Assembly: GCF_004011505.1 (NCBI RefSeq)
Contig: NZ_SAUN01000001.1
Span: forward strand, 6,847,501 to 6,911,500
Length of the DNA stretch: 64,000 bases
Direction of reading: 5' to 3'
From: Nonomuraea polychroma
Lineage (GTDB): Bacteria > Actinomycetota > Actinomycetes > Streptosporangiales > Streptosporangiaceae
Shown here: positions 8,595-18,677 of the stretch, piece after piece
How the letters are laid out: the number at the start of each line of letters is the position of its first letter
Position numbering within the stretch: position 1 is the stretch's first letter
Notes under the pieces: model-generated
What the model saw: the letters and a program-made list of their open reading frames with translations, nothing else
What the model was told of the DNA's origin: nothing
Databases searched by the model: none
Program-made: the position numbers and the translations under genes

Positions 8595-10212
8595 AACCTC
8601 CCACATTGGGCGCTACAGGTTACTCAGCGTGCTGGGCCGCGGTGGGATGGGCACGGTGCACCTCGCCGAGGATCCCGCCGGGCAGCGGGTCGCCGTCAAG
8701 GTGATCAATCCGGAGCTGACCCAGCACGAGCAGTTCCGCATGCGCTTTCGCAGGGAGGCCGACGCCGCGCGCCGCGTACGCAGGTTCTGCACGGCCGCGG
8801 TGCTCGAGGCCGCGCTCGACGGAGACCAGCTCTACGTGGTCACCGAATACGTGCCGGGACCCAACCTTGAGGAGGCCGTACGCCAGTCGGGTCCGCTCCG
8901 CGGCTCCAGCCTGGACGCGCTGGCCGTCAGCGTGGCCACCGCGCTCACCGCCATTCACGGGGCCGGGGTGGTGCACAGGGATCTCAAGCCGTCGAACGTG
9001 CTGCTGTCCCCGGTCGGCCCGCGCGTGATCGACTTCGGCATCGCGCGGGCGCTGGACACGCTGGGCGGCGTCACCGGCACCGGCGAGCTGGTCGGCACGC
9101 CCCGTTACATGGCGCCCGAGGTGCTGCGGGGTGACCCGATCTCGCCGGCCTGCGACGTGTTCTCGTGGGGCTGCCTGATCGCGTTCGCCGCCAGCGGGCG
9201 GACCCCCTTCGGCGGGGAGACGCTGCCGGCGATCGTCTACCAGGTGCTCAACACCGAGCCGAACCTCGCTGACGTCGACCCCGGCCTGCGTGAGCTGCTC
9301 GCGGCGGCGCTGCGCAAGGACCCCGCCATGCGGCCCACCGCCCAGCAACTGCTCGACCACCTCGTCGGCCGCTCGGCCGGGCCCGAGCAGGCGGCGCAGA
9401 CCGTGCAGGTGGCCTGGCAGCACGCCACCGCCGCGTACACCGAGGTCCAGCCGACGAAGAAGGCGGGCCGCGGGAAACTCTACGGCGCTCTCGCGGGCGC
9501 CGCCGTTCTCCTCGTGGGCGCGAGCGTGGGCGCCTGGAGTGTGCTCGGCCCGAGCGGGCCGCCCGATCTGGGGGTGCTCTACGCGGAGGACTTCACGCAG
9601 ACCTCCGGCGGCTGGAGCGGCACCTACGATCCCGAGGCGTCCAGCAGCTACGGCTACCGCACCGACGGCACGTACGGGCTGGACGTGGAGAAAGGGTACG
9701 AGGAGCGGTGGGCGAAGGCGCCCATCCCCTTCCTCGTCGCCACGCCCACGACGACGCCCGACCCCTCGGCCACGCCCACCCCGATGTTGCCCGCGAGCGT
9801 CGTCGTCGGCGTCACCGCCGAGATCAAGCGGTCGTCGGGCACCGGCGAATACGGCGTCTACTGCCACAATTCCAACGATGACGACACCTACTACGAGTTC
9901 GGGCTGGACACGAAGGGCATGGCCAGGATCCGGCGCATCGTCGACGGGGCGGGCGGCACGCTGGCCCAGCCGGTCCTGGTCGACGACGTGCGCGGCAAGC
10001 CGGCCCGCATCGTGGCCTCGTGCGAGCAGCGCGGGTCGGCCGTGCGGCTGACGATGTGGGTGAACGACGAGCAGGTTCATCAGGTGGACGATCCGAACGG
10101 CATCGGCAACGGGTTCGTCGGCCTGTTCGCGCGCACGCCGAAGGGCAGCGACTCGGTGCTGAAGACCACGTTCGACGACTTCGAGCTGCGGGGGACGAAG
10201 GAGGAGTCCTAG
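8584..10212 (+). CDS. Membrane Ser/Thr protein kinase (PknB-like) with an extracellular beta-rich domain
   Basis: A 542-residue kinase starting at GTG. Kinase motifs: glycine loop GRGGMG (18-23), K39, C-helix E58, HRDLKPSN with catalytic D133, DFG with D150, and GTPRYMAPE. A single membrane span lies near 296-315 (LYGALAGAAVLLVGASVGAW), so the C-terminal ~225 residues are outside the cell. That part (FTQTSGGWSGTYDPEASSS, then DTYYEFGLDTKGM, DDFELRG) resembles the concanavalin-like domains that follow many actinobacterial kinases and may bind glycans; this is inference. Codon 13 is TTA, rare in such GC-rich genomes and read by bldA tRNA, which could make expression developmentally gated. The start overlaps the HAD stop by 11 bases, so read-through from the transporter operon is likely. 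Confidence 0.9.
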   Translation: MSGETSHIGRYRLLSVLGRGGMGTVHLAEDPAGQRVAVKVINPELTQHEQFRMRFRREADAARRVRRFCTAAVLEAALDGDQLYVVTEYVPGPNLEEAVRQSGPLRGSSLDALAVSVATALTAIHGAGVVHRDLKPSNVLLSPVGPRVIDFGIARALDTLGGVTGTGELVGTPRYMAPEVLRGDPISPACDVFSWGCLIAFAASGRTPFGGETLPAIVYQVLNTEPNLADVDPGLRELLAAALRKDPAMRPTAQQLLDHLVGRSAGPEQAAQTVQVAWQHATAAYTEVQPTKKAGRGKLYGALAGAAVLLVGASVGAWSVLGPSGPPDLGVLYAEDFTQTSGGWSGTYDPEASSSYGYRTDGTYGLDVEKGYEERWAKAPIPFLVATPTTTPDPSATPTPMLPASVVVGVTAEIKRSSGTGEYGVYCHNSNDDDTYYEFGLDTKGMARIRRIVDGAGGTLAQPVLVDDVRGKPARIVASCEQRGSAVRLTMWVNDEQVHQVDDPNGIGNGFVGLFARTPKGSDSVLKTTFDDFELRGTKEES

Positions 10213-10260
10213 CCGGTCCTCATGAGCCCCATCGACCTCCCCTTTCGACGCTGAGTCCTC

Positions 10261-10851
10261 TCAAAGCACGCCGGCGCGGGCCGCCGCAAGGGCGGCGTCG
10301 GCGGCTCGGTCGGCGTCCTGCTCGGTCACCGGCTCGTGGGCGACGAACAACCGGTAGTAGACCGGCGCCACCGCGACCCTGATCACCTCCCTGACGTCCA
10401 CCACGTCAGGGAGGTCGCCTCGGGCGATCGCACGGCGCACGACCTCGGCCGACTGGTCGTGCCTGGCGACGAAGAACTCGTGCAGCGCCCGCGCCGCCTC
10501 CGGGCTCTGCACGGCCGCGGCCACGAAGGCCGACGACACCGGGCCCAGCTCGGGATCGGCGAAGCCGGAACGGACGAGCTGGACGATGCCCCGCAGATCA
10601 CCCTGGATCGTGCCGGTGTCGGGAATCGGCCACGGCTCGTCCCTGGCCAGCTCCAGCGCGTCGGAGATCAGCCCCTCCACGCTGCCCCAGCGCCGGTAGA
10701 CGGTCGTCTTGTGCACGCCTGACCGCTCGGCCACCCGCTCGACCGTCAACCCCGCATACCCGTGCTCGGCCAGCTCCCCCAGCGTGGCCTGCCGCACGGC
10801 GTCGCGCACCCGCGCGCTCCGCCCTCCGGGACGCTTGCCGCTCGCTCCCAA
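10261..10851 (-). CDS. TetR family repressor, divergent from the ABC-F/vgb pair
   Basis: A 196-residue TetR-type regulator with an N-terminal helix-turn-helix (ELAEHGYAGLTVERVAERSG, then VHKTTVYRRWGS). The C-terminal all-helical domain resembles the TetR_C_11/AcrR-like group. The start is TTG, with GGAG about 9 bases upstream. It is divergent from the ABC-F gene, and two copies of a CAGTTGCG motif lie in the shared 74-bp control region, so it probably represses the resistance genes and itself. The inducer is not known; a streptogramin or related ribosome inhibitor is the natural guess. Confidence 0.88.
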   Translation of the reverse strand: MGASGKRPGGRSARVRDAVRQATLGELAEHGYAGLTVERVAERSGVHKTTVYRRWGSVEGLISDALELARDEPWPIPDTGTIQGDLRGIVQLVRSGFADPELGPVSSAFVAAAVQSPEAARALHEFFVARHDQSAEVVRRAIARGDLPDVVDVREVIRVAVAPVYYRLFVAHEPVTEQDADRAADAALAAARAGVL

Positions 10852-10857
10852 AAACTA

Positions 10858-10918
10858 CTCCAGTTGCGTTTGAGGTCTCTTCTGTGACAGACTAAAGCTA
10901 CATCAGTTGCGATTGGAG
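10858..10918. promoter_or_regulatory. Divergent promoter/operator region with two TetR-like sites
   Basis: CTCCAGTTGCGTTTGAG (10858-10874) and CATCAGTTGCGATTGGAG (10901-10918) share CAGTTGCGnTTG and are spaced 42 bp, four helical turns. A possible forward promoter (TTGAGG, 17 bp, TAAAGC; 10870-10898) lies between and partly under them. This arrangement fits TetR repression of both divergent genes. Confidence 0.5.
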
Positions 10919-10925
10919 TTCCATC

Positions 10926-12526
<1,601 letters not shown>

Positions 12527-12533
<7 letters not shown>

Positions 12534-13393
12534 CCAGGATCGGCGCCGGCGCGCCGTACGGCATCGCCACGGGGACGGACGGGGCGCTCTGGTTCACGCT
12601 CGTCCACGAGGGACGGATCGGCAGGCTGATGCCCGGCCAGGAGCCGATGATCCACCAGCTCGACCCGGCCGACGGCCAGCCGACCGTGATCGCGCCCGGA
12701 CCCGACGGAATGATGTGGTTCACGGAAGGCAAAGGCGGGCGGGTCTGCCGCATCACCGCCGACGGGCAGGTGACCACGCACGCGGCGGACTCGCCGTACG
12801 GGATCGCCGCGGGTCCGGACAGCGCCATGTGGTTCACGCAGATGCGGAGCGGAAGGATCGGGCGCATCGCGGCGGATGGGTCGTCGGCGGAGTTCGAGGT
12901 GCCGGTGGAGGGCGGCGGCATGCCGGCCTTCATCACGGCGGGCCCGGACGGTGCGATGTGGTTCACGCTCAACCAGGGCAACGCGGTGGGGCGGGTCTCG
13001 TTGGAGGGTGAGGTGGTCGTTCACCCGCTTCCGACAGCGGGGGCCGGGCCGGTGGGGATCACGTGCGGGCCGGATGAGGCGTTGTGGTTCGTCGAGATCG
13101 GCGCCGGTCAGGTCGGGCGGATCGACACGTCAGGGAAGGTTGATGAATATCCGCTTCCCGATCGGGAGTGCCGGCCGCATGCGATCGTGACCGGCCCCGA
13201 TGGCGCCCTGTGGTTCACCGAGTGGGCCGCTGATCGTGTCGGGCGCATCACCACCGACGGCATCATCGAAGAGCACCCGCTCCCCCGCCTGCCTGGCGAG
13301 CCCAGCAAGGTGGAGCCCCATGGGCTGACCGTCGGGCCCGACGGCGCGATCTGGGTGGCGTTGGAAGCGGGGGCGCTGGCCCGCCTCACCTGA
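12527..13393 (+). CDS. vgb: Virginiamycin B lyase homologue (streptogramin B inactivation)
   Basis: This 288-residue protein is a seven-bladed beta-propeller built of repeats of the type PYGIA-GPDGALWFTE-GRIGRI (for example at 10-30, 55-75, 95-120, 140-160, 180-205, 222-245 and 264-280), the hallmark of Vgb lyases that open the depsipeptide ring of type B streptogramins by elimination. Late in the chain PHG (H265) and the Glu of VALE (E280) lie where the staphylococcal enzyme has its catalytic His and Glu; exact equivalence needs an alignment. It overlaps the ABC-F stop by 7 bases and is under the same TetR control. Some chromosomal homologues have other, unknown substrates, so activity on streptogramins is likely but not certain. 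Confidence 0.8.
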
Positions 13394-13474
13394 CCCGCAC
13401 GCCGAAGCCGTGCCGCTCCGCTTCAGGCGGGGGGCGGGTGGCACGGAAGATGGCGGGCGGAGTTGACTAGGGGC

Positions 13475-14422
13475 ATGCGTGCCATCATCGTCTCCGCCCA
13501 AGGCGGTCCAGAGGTTCTCGAATACGCCGAACGTCCCGATCCGGTCCCCGGTGACGGCGAGGTCGTGGTGGACGTCGCCGCCAGCGGCGTCAACTTCATC
13601 GACATCTACCACCGCTCCGGCGCCTACCCGCTCCCCCTCCCCACGACAATCGGCTCCGAGGGCGCGGGGACCGTGTCGGCCGTCGGGGCGGGGGTGCGGG
13701 ACGTGGCCGTGGGCGACACCGTGGCCTGGGCCGGCGTGCTGGGCAGCTACGCCGAGAAGGCCGTGGTCCCGGCCGATCGGGTGGTGCCGGTGCCGGACGG
13801 GGTGCCGGCCGAGGTGGCGGCCGCGGCGATGTTGCAGGGCATGACCGCCCATTACCTGACCCACTCCACGTACGCGGTCAAGGAGGGCGACCAGGTCCTC
13901 GTGCACGCGGGAGCGGGCGGCATGGGGCAACTGCTGATCCAGATCGCCAAGTTCACGGGCGCCAAGGTCTACACGACGGTCTCCACCAGCGAGAAGGAGA
14001 AGCTGGCCCGCGAGGCCGGCGCGGACGAGGTGCTGCGGTACGACACCTTCGCGGAGGCGCTGCGCGGCAGGATCGACGTCGTGTACGACGGCGTCGGCGC
14101 GACCACGTTCGACGGCGGGCTGGAGGCGCTGCGTCCGCGCGGCCTCATGGCCCTGTACGGCGCGGCCAGCGGCCCGGTGCCGCCGGTGGATCCGCAGACG
14201 CTCAACAAGCAGGGCTCGCTCTTCCTGACCAGGCCCACGCTCGTGCACTACATCGCCGAGCGGGCGGAGCTGCTCCAGCGCGCGTCCGACCTGTTCGGCT
14301 GGATCGCGTCCGGGCAGGTCACGATCAACATCTCGCACCGCTACCCGCTGGCCGACGCGCGGCACGCCCATGAGGATCTGGCGGCCCGCCGTACCACCGG
14401 GAAGTTGCTTCTCATACCCTGA
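13475..14422 (+). CDS. NADPH:quinone oxidoreductase (zeta-crystallin/QOR type)
   Basis: A 315-residue medium-chain dehydrogenase without the zinc ligands of alcohol dehydrogenases. The catalytic fold is seen in GVNFIDIYHRSGAYPL and SEGAGTVSAVG, the NADPH site in VHAGAGGMGQLLIQIAKFTGA near 145-165. The ATG at 13475 (MRAIIVSAQGG) follows GGGG; an in-frame TTG 12 bases earlier is less likely. It probably reduces quinones with one or two electrons using NADPH. It stands between the vgb-like gene and a LysE-type exporter with short gaps and no clear functional link. Confidence 0.9.
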   Translation: MRAIIVSAQGGPEVLEYAERPDPVPGDGEVVVDVAASGVNFIDIYHRSGAYPLPLPTTIGSEGAGTVSAVGAGVRDVAVGDTVAWAGVLGSYAEKAVVPADRVVPVPDGVPAEVAAAAMLQGMTAHYLTHSTYAVKEGDQVLVHAGAGGMGQLLIQIAKFTGAKVYTTVSTSEKEKLAREAGADEVLRYDTFAEALRGRIDVVYDGVGATTFDGGLEALRPRGLMALYGAASGPVPPVDPQTLNKQGSLFLTRPTLVHYIAERAELLQRASDLFGWIASGQVTINISHRYPLADARHAHEDLAARRTTGKLLLIP

Positions 14423-14427
14423 CGTCC

Positions 14428-15048
14428 ATGGACATCGCGGGATCTGTCTGGTCGTTCGCCGCCGTGGTGGCTCTGCTGACCATCACCCCGGGCCTGGACA
14501 CGGCCTTGGTCCTGCGGACGTCGTTGGTGGCCGGGAGGCGGCCGGCCTGGGGTGTGACGCTGGGCATCCAGCTCGGCACGCTCATCTGGGGTGTGCTGAC
14601 CGCGGCGGGGCTGTCGGCGCTGCTGGCGGCCTCGCAGCCGGCGTACACCGCGCTGCGCTGGGCGGGGGCGGCGTACCTGGTGTGGATGGGGCTGCGCATG
14701 GTCCTGGCCAGGCACGACCCTCAGGAGTTGCCCGAACAGCCGCAGGAGGTCGGGTTCGGGAAGGGGTTCGGGCGCGGGCTCATGACGAACCTGCTCAACC
14801 CCAAGGTGGGGGCGTTCTACGTGGCCATGTTGCCGCAGTTCATCCCGGACGAGGCGCCGCATGCCGTCATGGGGTTGCTGCTGGCAGGCGTGCACGTGGC
14901 CGAGGGGCTGGTGTGGAGCGCGGCGCTGATCGGGTTCGCGTCGCTGATGAGCGGCTTCCTGAGGTCCCCGAGGGTGAGGCGGTTCCTGGACCGGCTGACG
15001 GGTGTCGTGATCGTCGGGTTCGGCGTGCGGTTGGCCGTCAGCGAGTGA
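14428..15048 (+). CDS. LysE/RhtB family amino-acid exporter
   Basis: A 206-residue membrane protein with about six spans and the family N-terminus (LLTITPGLDTALVLRTSLVAG) followed by WAGAAYLVWMGLRM and LLNPKVGAFYVAMLPQFIP. LysE/RhtB proteins export lysine, homoserine, threonine or related small molecules; the substrate here is not evident. It begins six bases after the quinone reductase stop and may share its transcript. The 3' end faces the PucR-like gene with a 15-bp gap. Confidence 0.88.
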   Translation: MDIAGSVWSFAAVVALLTITPGLDTALVLRTSLVAGRRPAWGVTLGIQLGTLIWGVLTAAGLSALLAASQPAYTALRWAGAAYLVWMGLRMVLARHDPQELPEQPQEVGFGKGFGRGLMTNLLNPKVGAFYVAMLPQFIPDEAPHAVMGLLLAGVHVAEGLVWSAALIGFASLMSGFLRSPRVRRFLDRLTGVVIVGFGVRLAVSE

Positions 15049-15063
15049 CGCCCACGGACCGGG

Positions 15064-16086
15064 TCAGTGGCTGAAGCCGGCGGGCCAGCCCAGCAGGCGG
15101 GCGCCGAGCACCGCGGTCTCCAAGGTGAAGCGCTGCGTCGGGTCGTCGGGTGAGAAGCCGGTCAGGCGGCGGATTCGTTCCAGCCGGTACGTCACCGCCC
15201 GCGTGCTGAGCCCCAGCCGCCGGGCGGCGGCCGCCTGATTGCCCTGCGAGGCGAAGATCGCCTCCAGCGTCTCGAGCAGCGGCTCGTGCCCGCCCCGCGC
15301 CCCGAGCAGCGGGCTCAGCACGGTGGTCACCAGATCTTCGATGGCACTCCTGTCCCGCAACAGCACGGGGAACACCAGCAGGTCGGCCGCCTTGACCACG
15401 TCGGCGCGCAGGCCCAGCCCGTCCGCCAGCCCCAGGGCGTCGGCCGCCTCCCTGAAGGAGGTCACCACGCCGCCGGGTCCCCGGTGCGCCCGGCCGACGC
15501 CGACCCGCCACCCGGCCGGGAAGCGGGAGCGTACGTGGTGGGTGAACTCCCCCACGGCGGCCGGCAACGTCGCGGGCGTCACGCACACCAGCAACCCGTC
15601 GCGTACGGCGACCAGCACGTTGTGCGAGCCGAAGCGGGCGATCAGGTCACGCTCGATACGTTCCTCGTCACCGTCGCGCATGCCCCGGGCCACGGCCACC
15701 ACGTACGACTCGGCCAGCCGCAGCCCGAAGTGCTCGGCCCGCTCGGCCAGCCGTTCGGCCCGGCCCTGGAGCAGGTCGTCCACGAACTCCCTGCGTGCCG
15801 CCTCCTCGCCGCGGATGGCCGCGAGCTGCGCCTGCTCGTACCCCTCCATCAGCGCCGAGATCAACCTGCGCAGCGCCGGCAGCACCGGGGGCAGGTCCTC
15901 GGCGGCGGCGAGCGCGGCGACCACCAGCGCCCGCACGGAGATCCCTAACTCGGCGGCGCGTGTGCCGGCGGCACGGCAGGCCTCGAGCGCCGCGCGGTCC
16001 GGCGACCGGCCGGTCGCGGCGCATTCGGCCAGCACTTGGCGATGCCCGCCGAGCAGGTCGGCGGGCATCTCGGAGATCGCCATCAC
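15064..16086 (-). CDS. PucR-type helix-turn-helix transcriptional regulator
   Basis: A 340-residue protein with a C-terminal PucR HTH (FASQGNQAAAARRLGLSTRAVTYRLERIRRLTG, residues about 280-312) and a preceding GGDEF-like/RsbRD-type region typical of CdaR/PucR regulators. The N-terminal 80 residues are helical and lack the PucR_N domain. The start is GTG at 16086 or ATG at 16083; both overlap the stop of the ABC-2 permease gene (GTGATGG), so it is the third gene of the ATPase-permease-regulator operon and may control that exporter. Confidence 0.82.
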   Translation of the reverse strand: MMAISEMPADLLGGHRQVLAECAATGRSPDRAALEACRAAGTRAAELGISVRALVVAALAAAEDLPPVLPALRRLISALMEGYEQAQLAAIRGEEAARREFVDDLLQGRAERLAERAEHFGLRLAESYVVAVARGMRDGDEERIERDLIARFGSHNVLVAVRDGLLVCVTPATLPAAVGEFTHHVRSRFPAGWRVGVGRAHRGPGGVVTSFREAADALGLADGLGLRADVVKAADLLVFPVLLRDRSAIEDLVTTVLSPLLGARGGHEPLLETLEAIFASQGNQAAAARRLGLSTRAVTYRLERIRRLTGFSPDDPTQRFTLETAVLGARLLGWPAGFSH

Positions 16087-16874
16087 ACCCCTACGTCGCG
16101 CCTGTCGAAGGCGAGGACCGCGGTCAGCACGAGCACGGCCGTCGCGCCCGCCAGCACAAGGTAGTCGCCGACCGGCAGCCCTTCATAGAGGGGCCGGCCC
16201 TCGGCGTAGTAGTGGAACGGCGAGAGCCACCTCAGCCAGGAGATCGCCTCCACCGAGCGGCCCACGGTGACGACCATGTAGCCGGCCACGATCCACACGC
16301 CGACCACGGCCGAGGCGATCACCCTGCGCCCGGTGGCCGCGCCGGCGGTCAGCGCCACCGTGCCGGCGAACAGCCCGAGCAGGAACACCCCGGTCTGCGC
16401 GGCCAGGAGCCGGTCGAACGGCACCCCGATCTGGACGGACTCGCCCACCGCCCACACCACGGCCAGCGTCACCACGGCCACCGCCAGCAGGGCCACGACC
16501 AGCGCCGCGAACCGCTGGAGCACCAGCCGCTTGCGGTCCACGGGCAACGTGACGACCAGCTCCAGCGTGCCGGTCTCCTCCGGCTGCGCGATCGCCCGGT
16601 TGGCCAGCAACGTCGCGCACACGATGAACAACATCGGCACGAACAGCTGGTAGACGACCGACTGCAGGTATCCGGCGCCGATGCTCAGGTCGCCTAGACC
16701 GCCCATGAGGTCGCGCAGCGGGCCCGGGAACTTGGCCATGGCCTGGGCGTTGAACGTCGCGGGGTCCTGCCGGACGTTCTCGTAAATGCTCAGGTAGACG
16801 GTCAGGAAGGCGCTGATGCCGATCATCCACCAGATGAGCGCCCGCCGGTAGTCACGCAGACTCTTGGCGATCAC
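16083..16874 (-). CDS. ABC-2 type exporter permease
   Basis: A 263-residue membrane protein with about six spans (IWWMIGISAFLTVYLSIYE, QLFVPMLFIVCATLLANRAIA, LVVALLAVAVVTLAVVWAVG and others). The cytosolic ETGTLELVVTLPVDRKRLV loop is typical of ABC-2 permeases of the antibiotic exporter class. It overlaps the ATPase gene by 23 bases upstream and the regulator by a stop/start overlap downstream. Substrate unknown. Confidence 0.85.
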   Translation of the reverse strand: MIAKSLRDYRRALIWWMIGISAFLTVYLSIYENVRQDPATFNAQAMAKFPGPLRDLMGGLGDLSIGAGYLQSVVYQLFVPMLFIVCATLLANRAIAQPEETGTLELVVTLPVDRKRLVLQRFAALVVALLAVAVVTLAVVWAVGESVQIGVPFDRLLAAQTGVFLLGLFAGTVALTAGAATGRRVIASAVVGVWIVAGYMVVTVGRSVEAISWLRWLSPFHYYAEGRPLYEGLPVGDYLVLAGATAVLVLTAVLAFDRRDVGV

Positions 16875-17763
16875 GGTGCCCCTCCTCGTCGCTGTAGTAG
16901 GTGAGGAAGATCTCCTCCAGGTCCGGCTCCGCGCTGACCATGTGCACCACGGTGAACCGGGCGGCCGTCTTGATCAGGGCGTCCGGGCGGCCGTCGATCG
17001 TGCAGCTCACGCTCGCGCCCTCCACCCGCAGGTCCCGGACTCCCGGCAGGTTCTCGAAGGCGGCGTGCGGCACGGGCGACTCGAAGTGCAGCTCGACCCG
17101 GCGCACCGCCTTCTCCCGCAGCGCGGCGACGTTCTCCACGGCCACGAGGCGGCCGTCGCGGACGATGCCGACCCGGTCGGAGACGTTCTCCACCTCGGCC
17201 AGCACGTGCGAGGACATGAGCACGGTACGGCCCGAGGTCCGCACCTCCCGCACCAGGGCCAGGAACTCCTGCTGCACCAGCGGGTCCAGCCCGCCGGTCG
17301 GCTCGTCGAGTATGAGGAACTCGGGCTCGTGCATGAACGCCTGGATCAGCCCGACCTTCTGCTTGTTGCCCTTGGAGAGCTTGCGCATCTGCACCGACAG
17401 GTCGGCGTCGAATCGCTCGGCCAGCGCGTCGATGCGGGAGTCGGGCACGCCGCCGCGTACCCGGCCGAGGAAGCGCAGATAGTCCCTGGCCCGGTCACGG
17501 CCCTCCAGGGCCAGTTCGCCCGGCAGGTAGCCGATCCTGGACCGGATCGCGGGTTCGCGCGGGTCGGCGCCGAGCACCCGTACCAGGCCGCGAGTCGGCC
17601 TGATCACGTCGAGCAGGAGCCTGATCGTGGTGGTCTTGCCGGCGCCGTTCGGCCCGAGATAGCCGAAGATCTCGCCCGGCTGGATCTCGAGCGTGAGATC
17701 CTCCAGCCCCCGGCGTTTCCCGTAATACTTGGTCAGCCCTTCGGCCTGCACCACTGCTGTCAT
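16852..17763 (-). CDS. ABC exporter ATP-binding protein (DrrA/CcmA class)
   Basis: A 303-residue ATPase with Walker A GPNGAGKTT (37-45), signature LSKGNKQKV, Walker B FLILDEPTGGLDP and switch SSHVLAEVE. The C-terminal ~80 residues (VRRVELHFESPVPHA) match the DUF4162-like extension of drug-type exporters. Start MTAVVQAEGLTKYYG is preferred; an upstream in-frame ATG (17808) adds a low-complexity leader with no better ribosome site. It is the first gene of an ATPase-permease-PucR operon. Confidence 0.9.
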   Translation of the reverse strand: MTAVVQAEGLTKYYGKRRGLEDLTLEIQPGEIFGYLGPNGAGKTTTIRLLLDVIRPTRGLVRVLGADPREPAIRSRIGYLPGELALEGRDRARDYLRFLGRVRGGVPDSRIDALAERFDADLSVQMRKLSKGNKQKVGLIQAFMHEPEFLILDEPTGGLDPLVQQEFLALVREVRTSGRTVLMSSHVLAEVENVSDRVGIVRDGRLVAVENVAALREKAVRRVELHFESPVPHAAFENLPGVRDLRVEGASVSCTIDGRPDALIKTAARFTVVHMVSAEPDLEEIFLTYYSDEEGHRDRQESA

Positions 17764-17864
17764 GGCCGCATCTTCCCCGCCCGCCGCGCCGCCCGTCATC
17801 GGCAGCACCCGGCAGCCTGCGGGAGGTCTTTGCTTCCGGAGGGCGGCAACGAGAGGGTGGAAAC

Positions 17865-18677
17865 GTGGAGACCGCGTTCGTGCTCGGTGGCGGCGGCGTG
17901 CTCGGCGCGCACGAGGTGGGGATGCTGCAGGCGCTGGACGAGGCGGGCGTCAGGCCCGACCTCGTGGTCGGCACGTCGGTCGGCGCGCTCAACGGCGTGG
18001 TGATCGCGGCCGCCCCGGGCGAGGCGGTGGCCAGGCTGACGGGGCTGTGGCGTTCCGACGTCGTCCGTACGGCGTTCGCCGGGTCGTGGATGGCCCGGCT
18101 GTCGACGCTGGCCAGGACCGGCACCCACCTGCACCCGATGGGGCCGCTCAGGGACGTCCTCAGTGAGACGGTACGGGTCTCCCGGATCGAGGATCTGGAG
18201 GTGCCGTTCCAGTGCGTGGCGGCGTCGGTCGAGCGGGCGGCGGCGCACTGGTTCACCAGCGGGCCGCTGGTCGAGGCGGTGCTGGCGTCGTGCGCCGTGC
18301 CCGGGCTGCTGCCGCCCGTCGTGATCGGCGGCGAGCACTTCTACGACGGCGGGCTGGTGCACAGCATCCCCGTCGGGCGGGCCGTGCAACTCGGGGCCAA
18401 GCGCGTGTACGTGCTGCACGTCGGGCGGATCGAGCGGCCGCTGTCACCGCCCAGGCGGTTCTGGGAGGTGGGGATGGTGGCGTTCGAGATCGCGCGGCGG
18501 CACCGCTTCGCCGAGGACATGGCGAGTCTGCCGCCCGGGGTTGAGGTGCACGTGCTGCCCGCCGGGGTGACCGAGCCGCTCTCGCCGCTGCGTTATCGCA
18601 ACCTGTCGCAGATCGCGGCCTGCATCGAGCGGGCCTACGAGGCGTCTTCCCGCTACCTGGGCGACGGAGGAGGATGA
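17865..18677 (+). CDS. Patatin-like phospholipase
   Basis: A 270-residue patatin-fold serine hydrolase. The oxyanion loop GGGGVLGAHEVG is at 8-19, the nucleophile elbow GTSVG has S38, and the dyad aspartate D161 is in YDGG. The GTG start gives METAFVLGGGG. The protein probably hydrolyses acyl esters of phospholipids at the membrane. Its TGA overlaps the ATG of the following acyltransferase gene, so hydrolysis and re-acylation of lipids may be coupled. Confidence 0.88.
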   Translation: METAFVLGGGGVLGAHEVGMLQALDEAGVRPDLVVGTSVGALNGVVIAAAPGEAVARLTGLWRSDVVRTAFAGSWMARLSTLARTGTHLHPMGPLRDVLSETVRVSRIEDLEVPFQCVAASVERAAAHWFTSGPLVEAVLASCAVPGLLPPVVIGGEHFYDGGLVHSIPVGRAVQLGAKRVYVLHVGRIERPLSPPRRFWEVGMVAFEIARRHRFAEDMASLPPGVEVHVLPAGVTEPLSPLRYRNLSQIAACIERAYEASSRYLGDGGG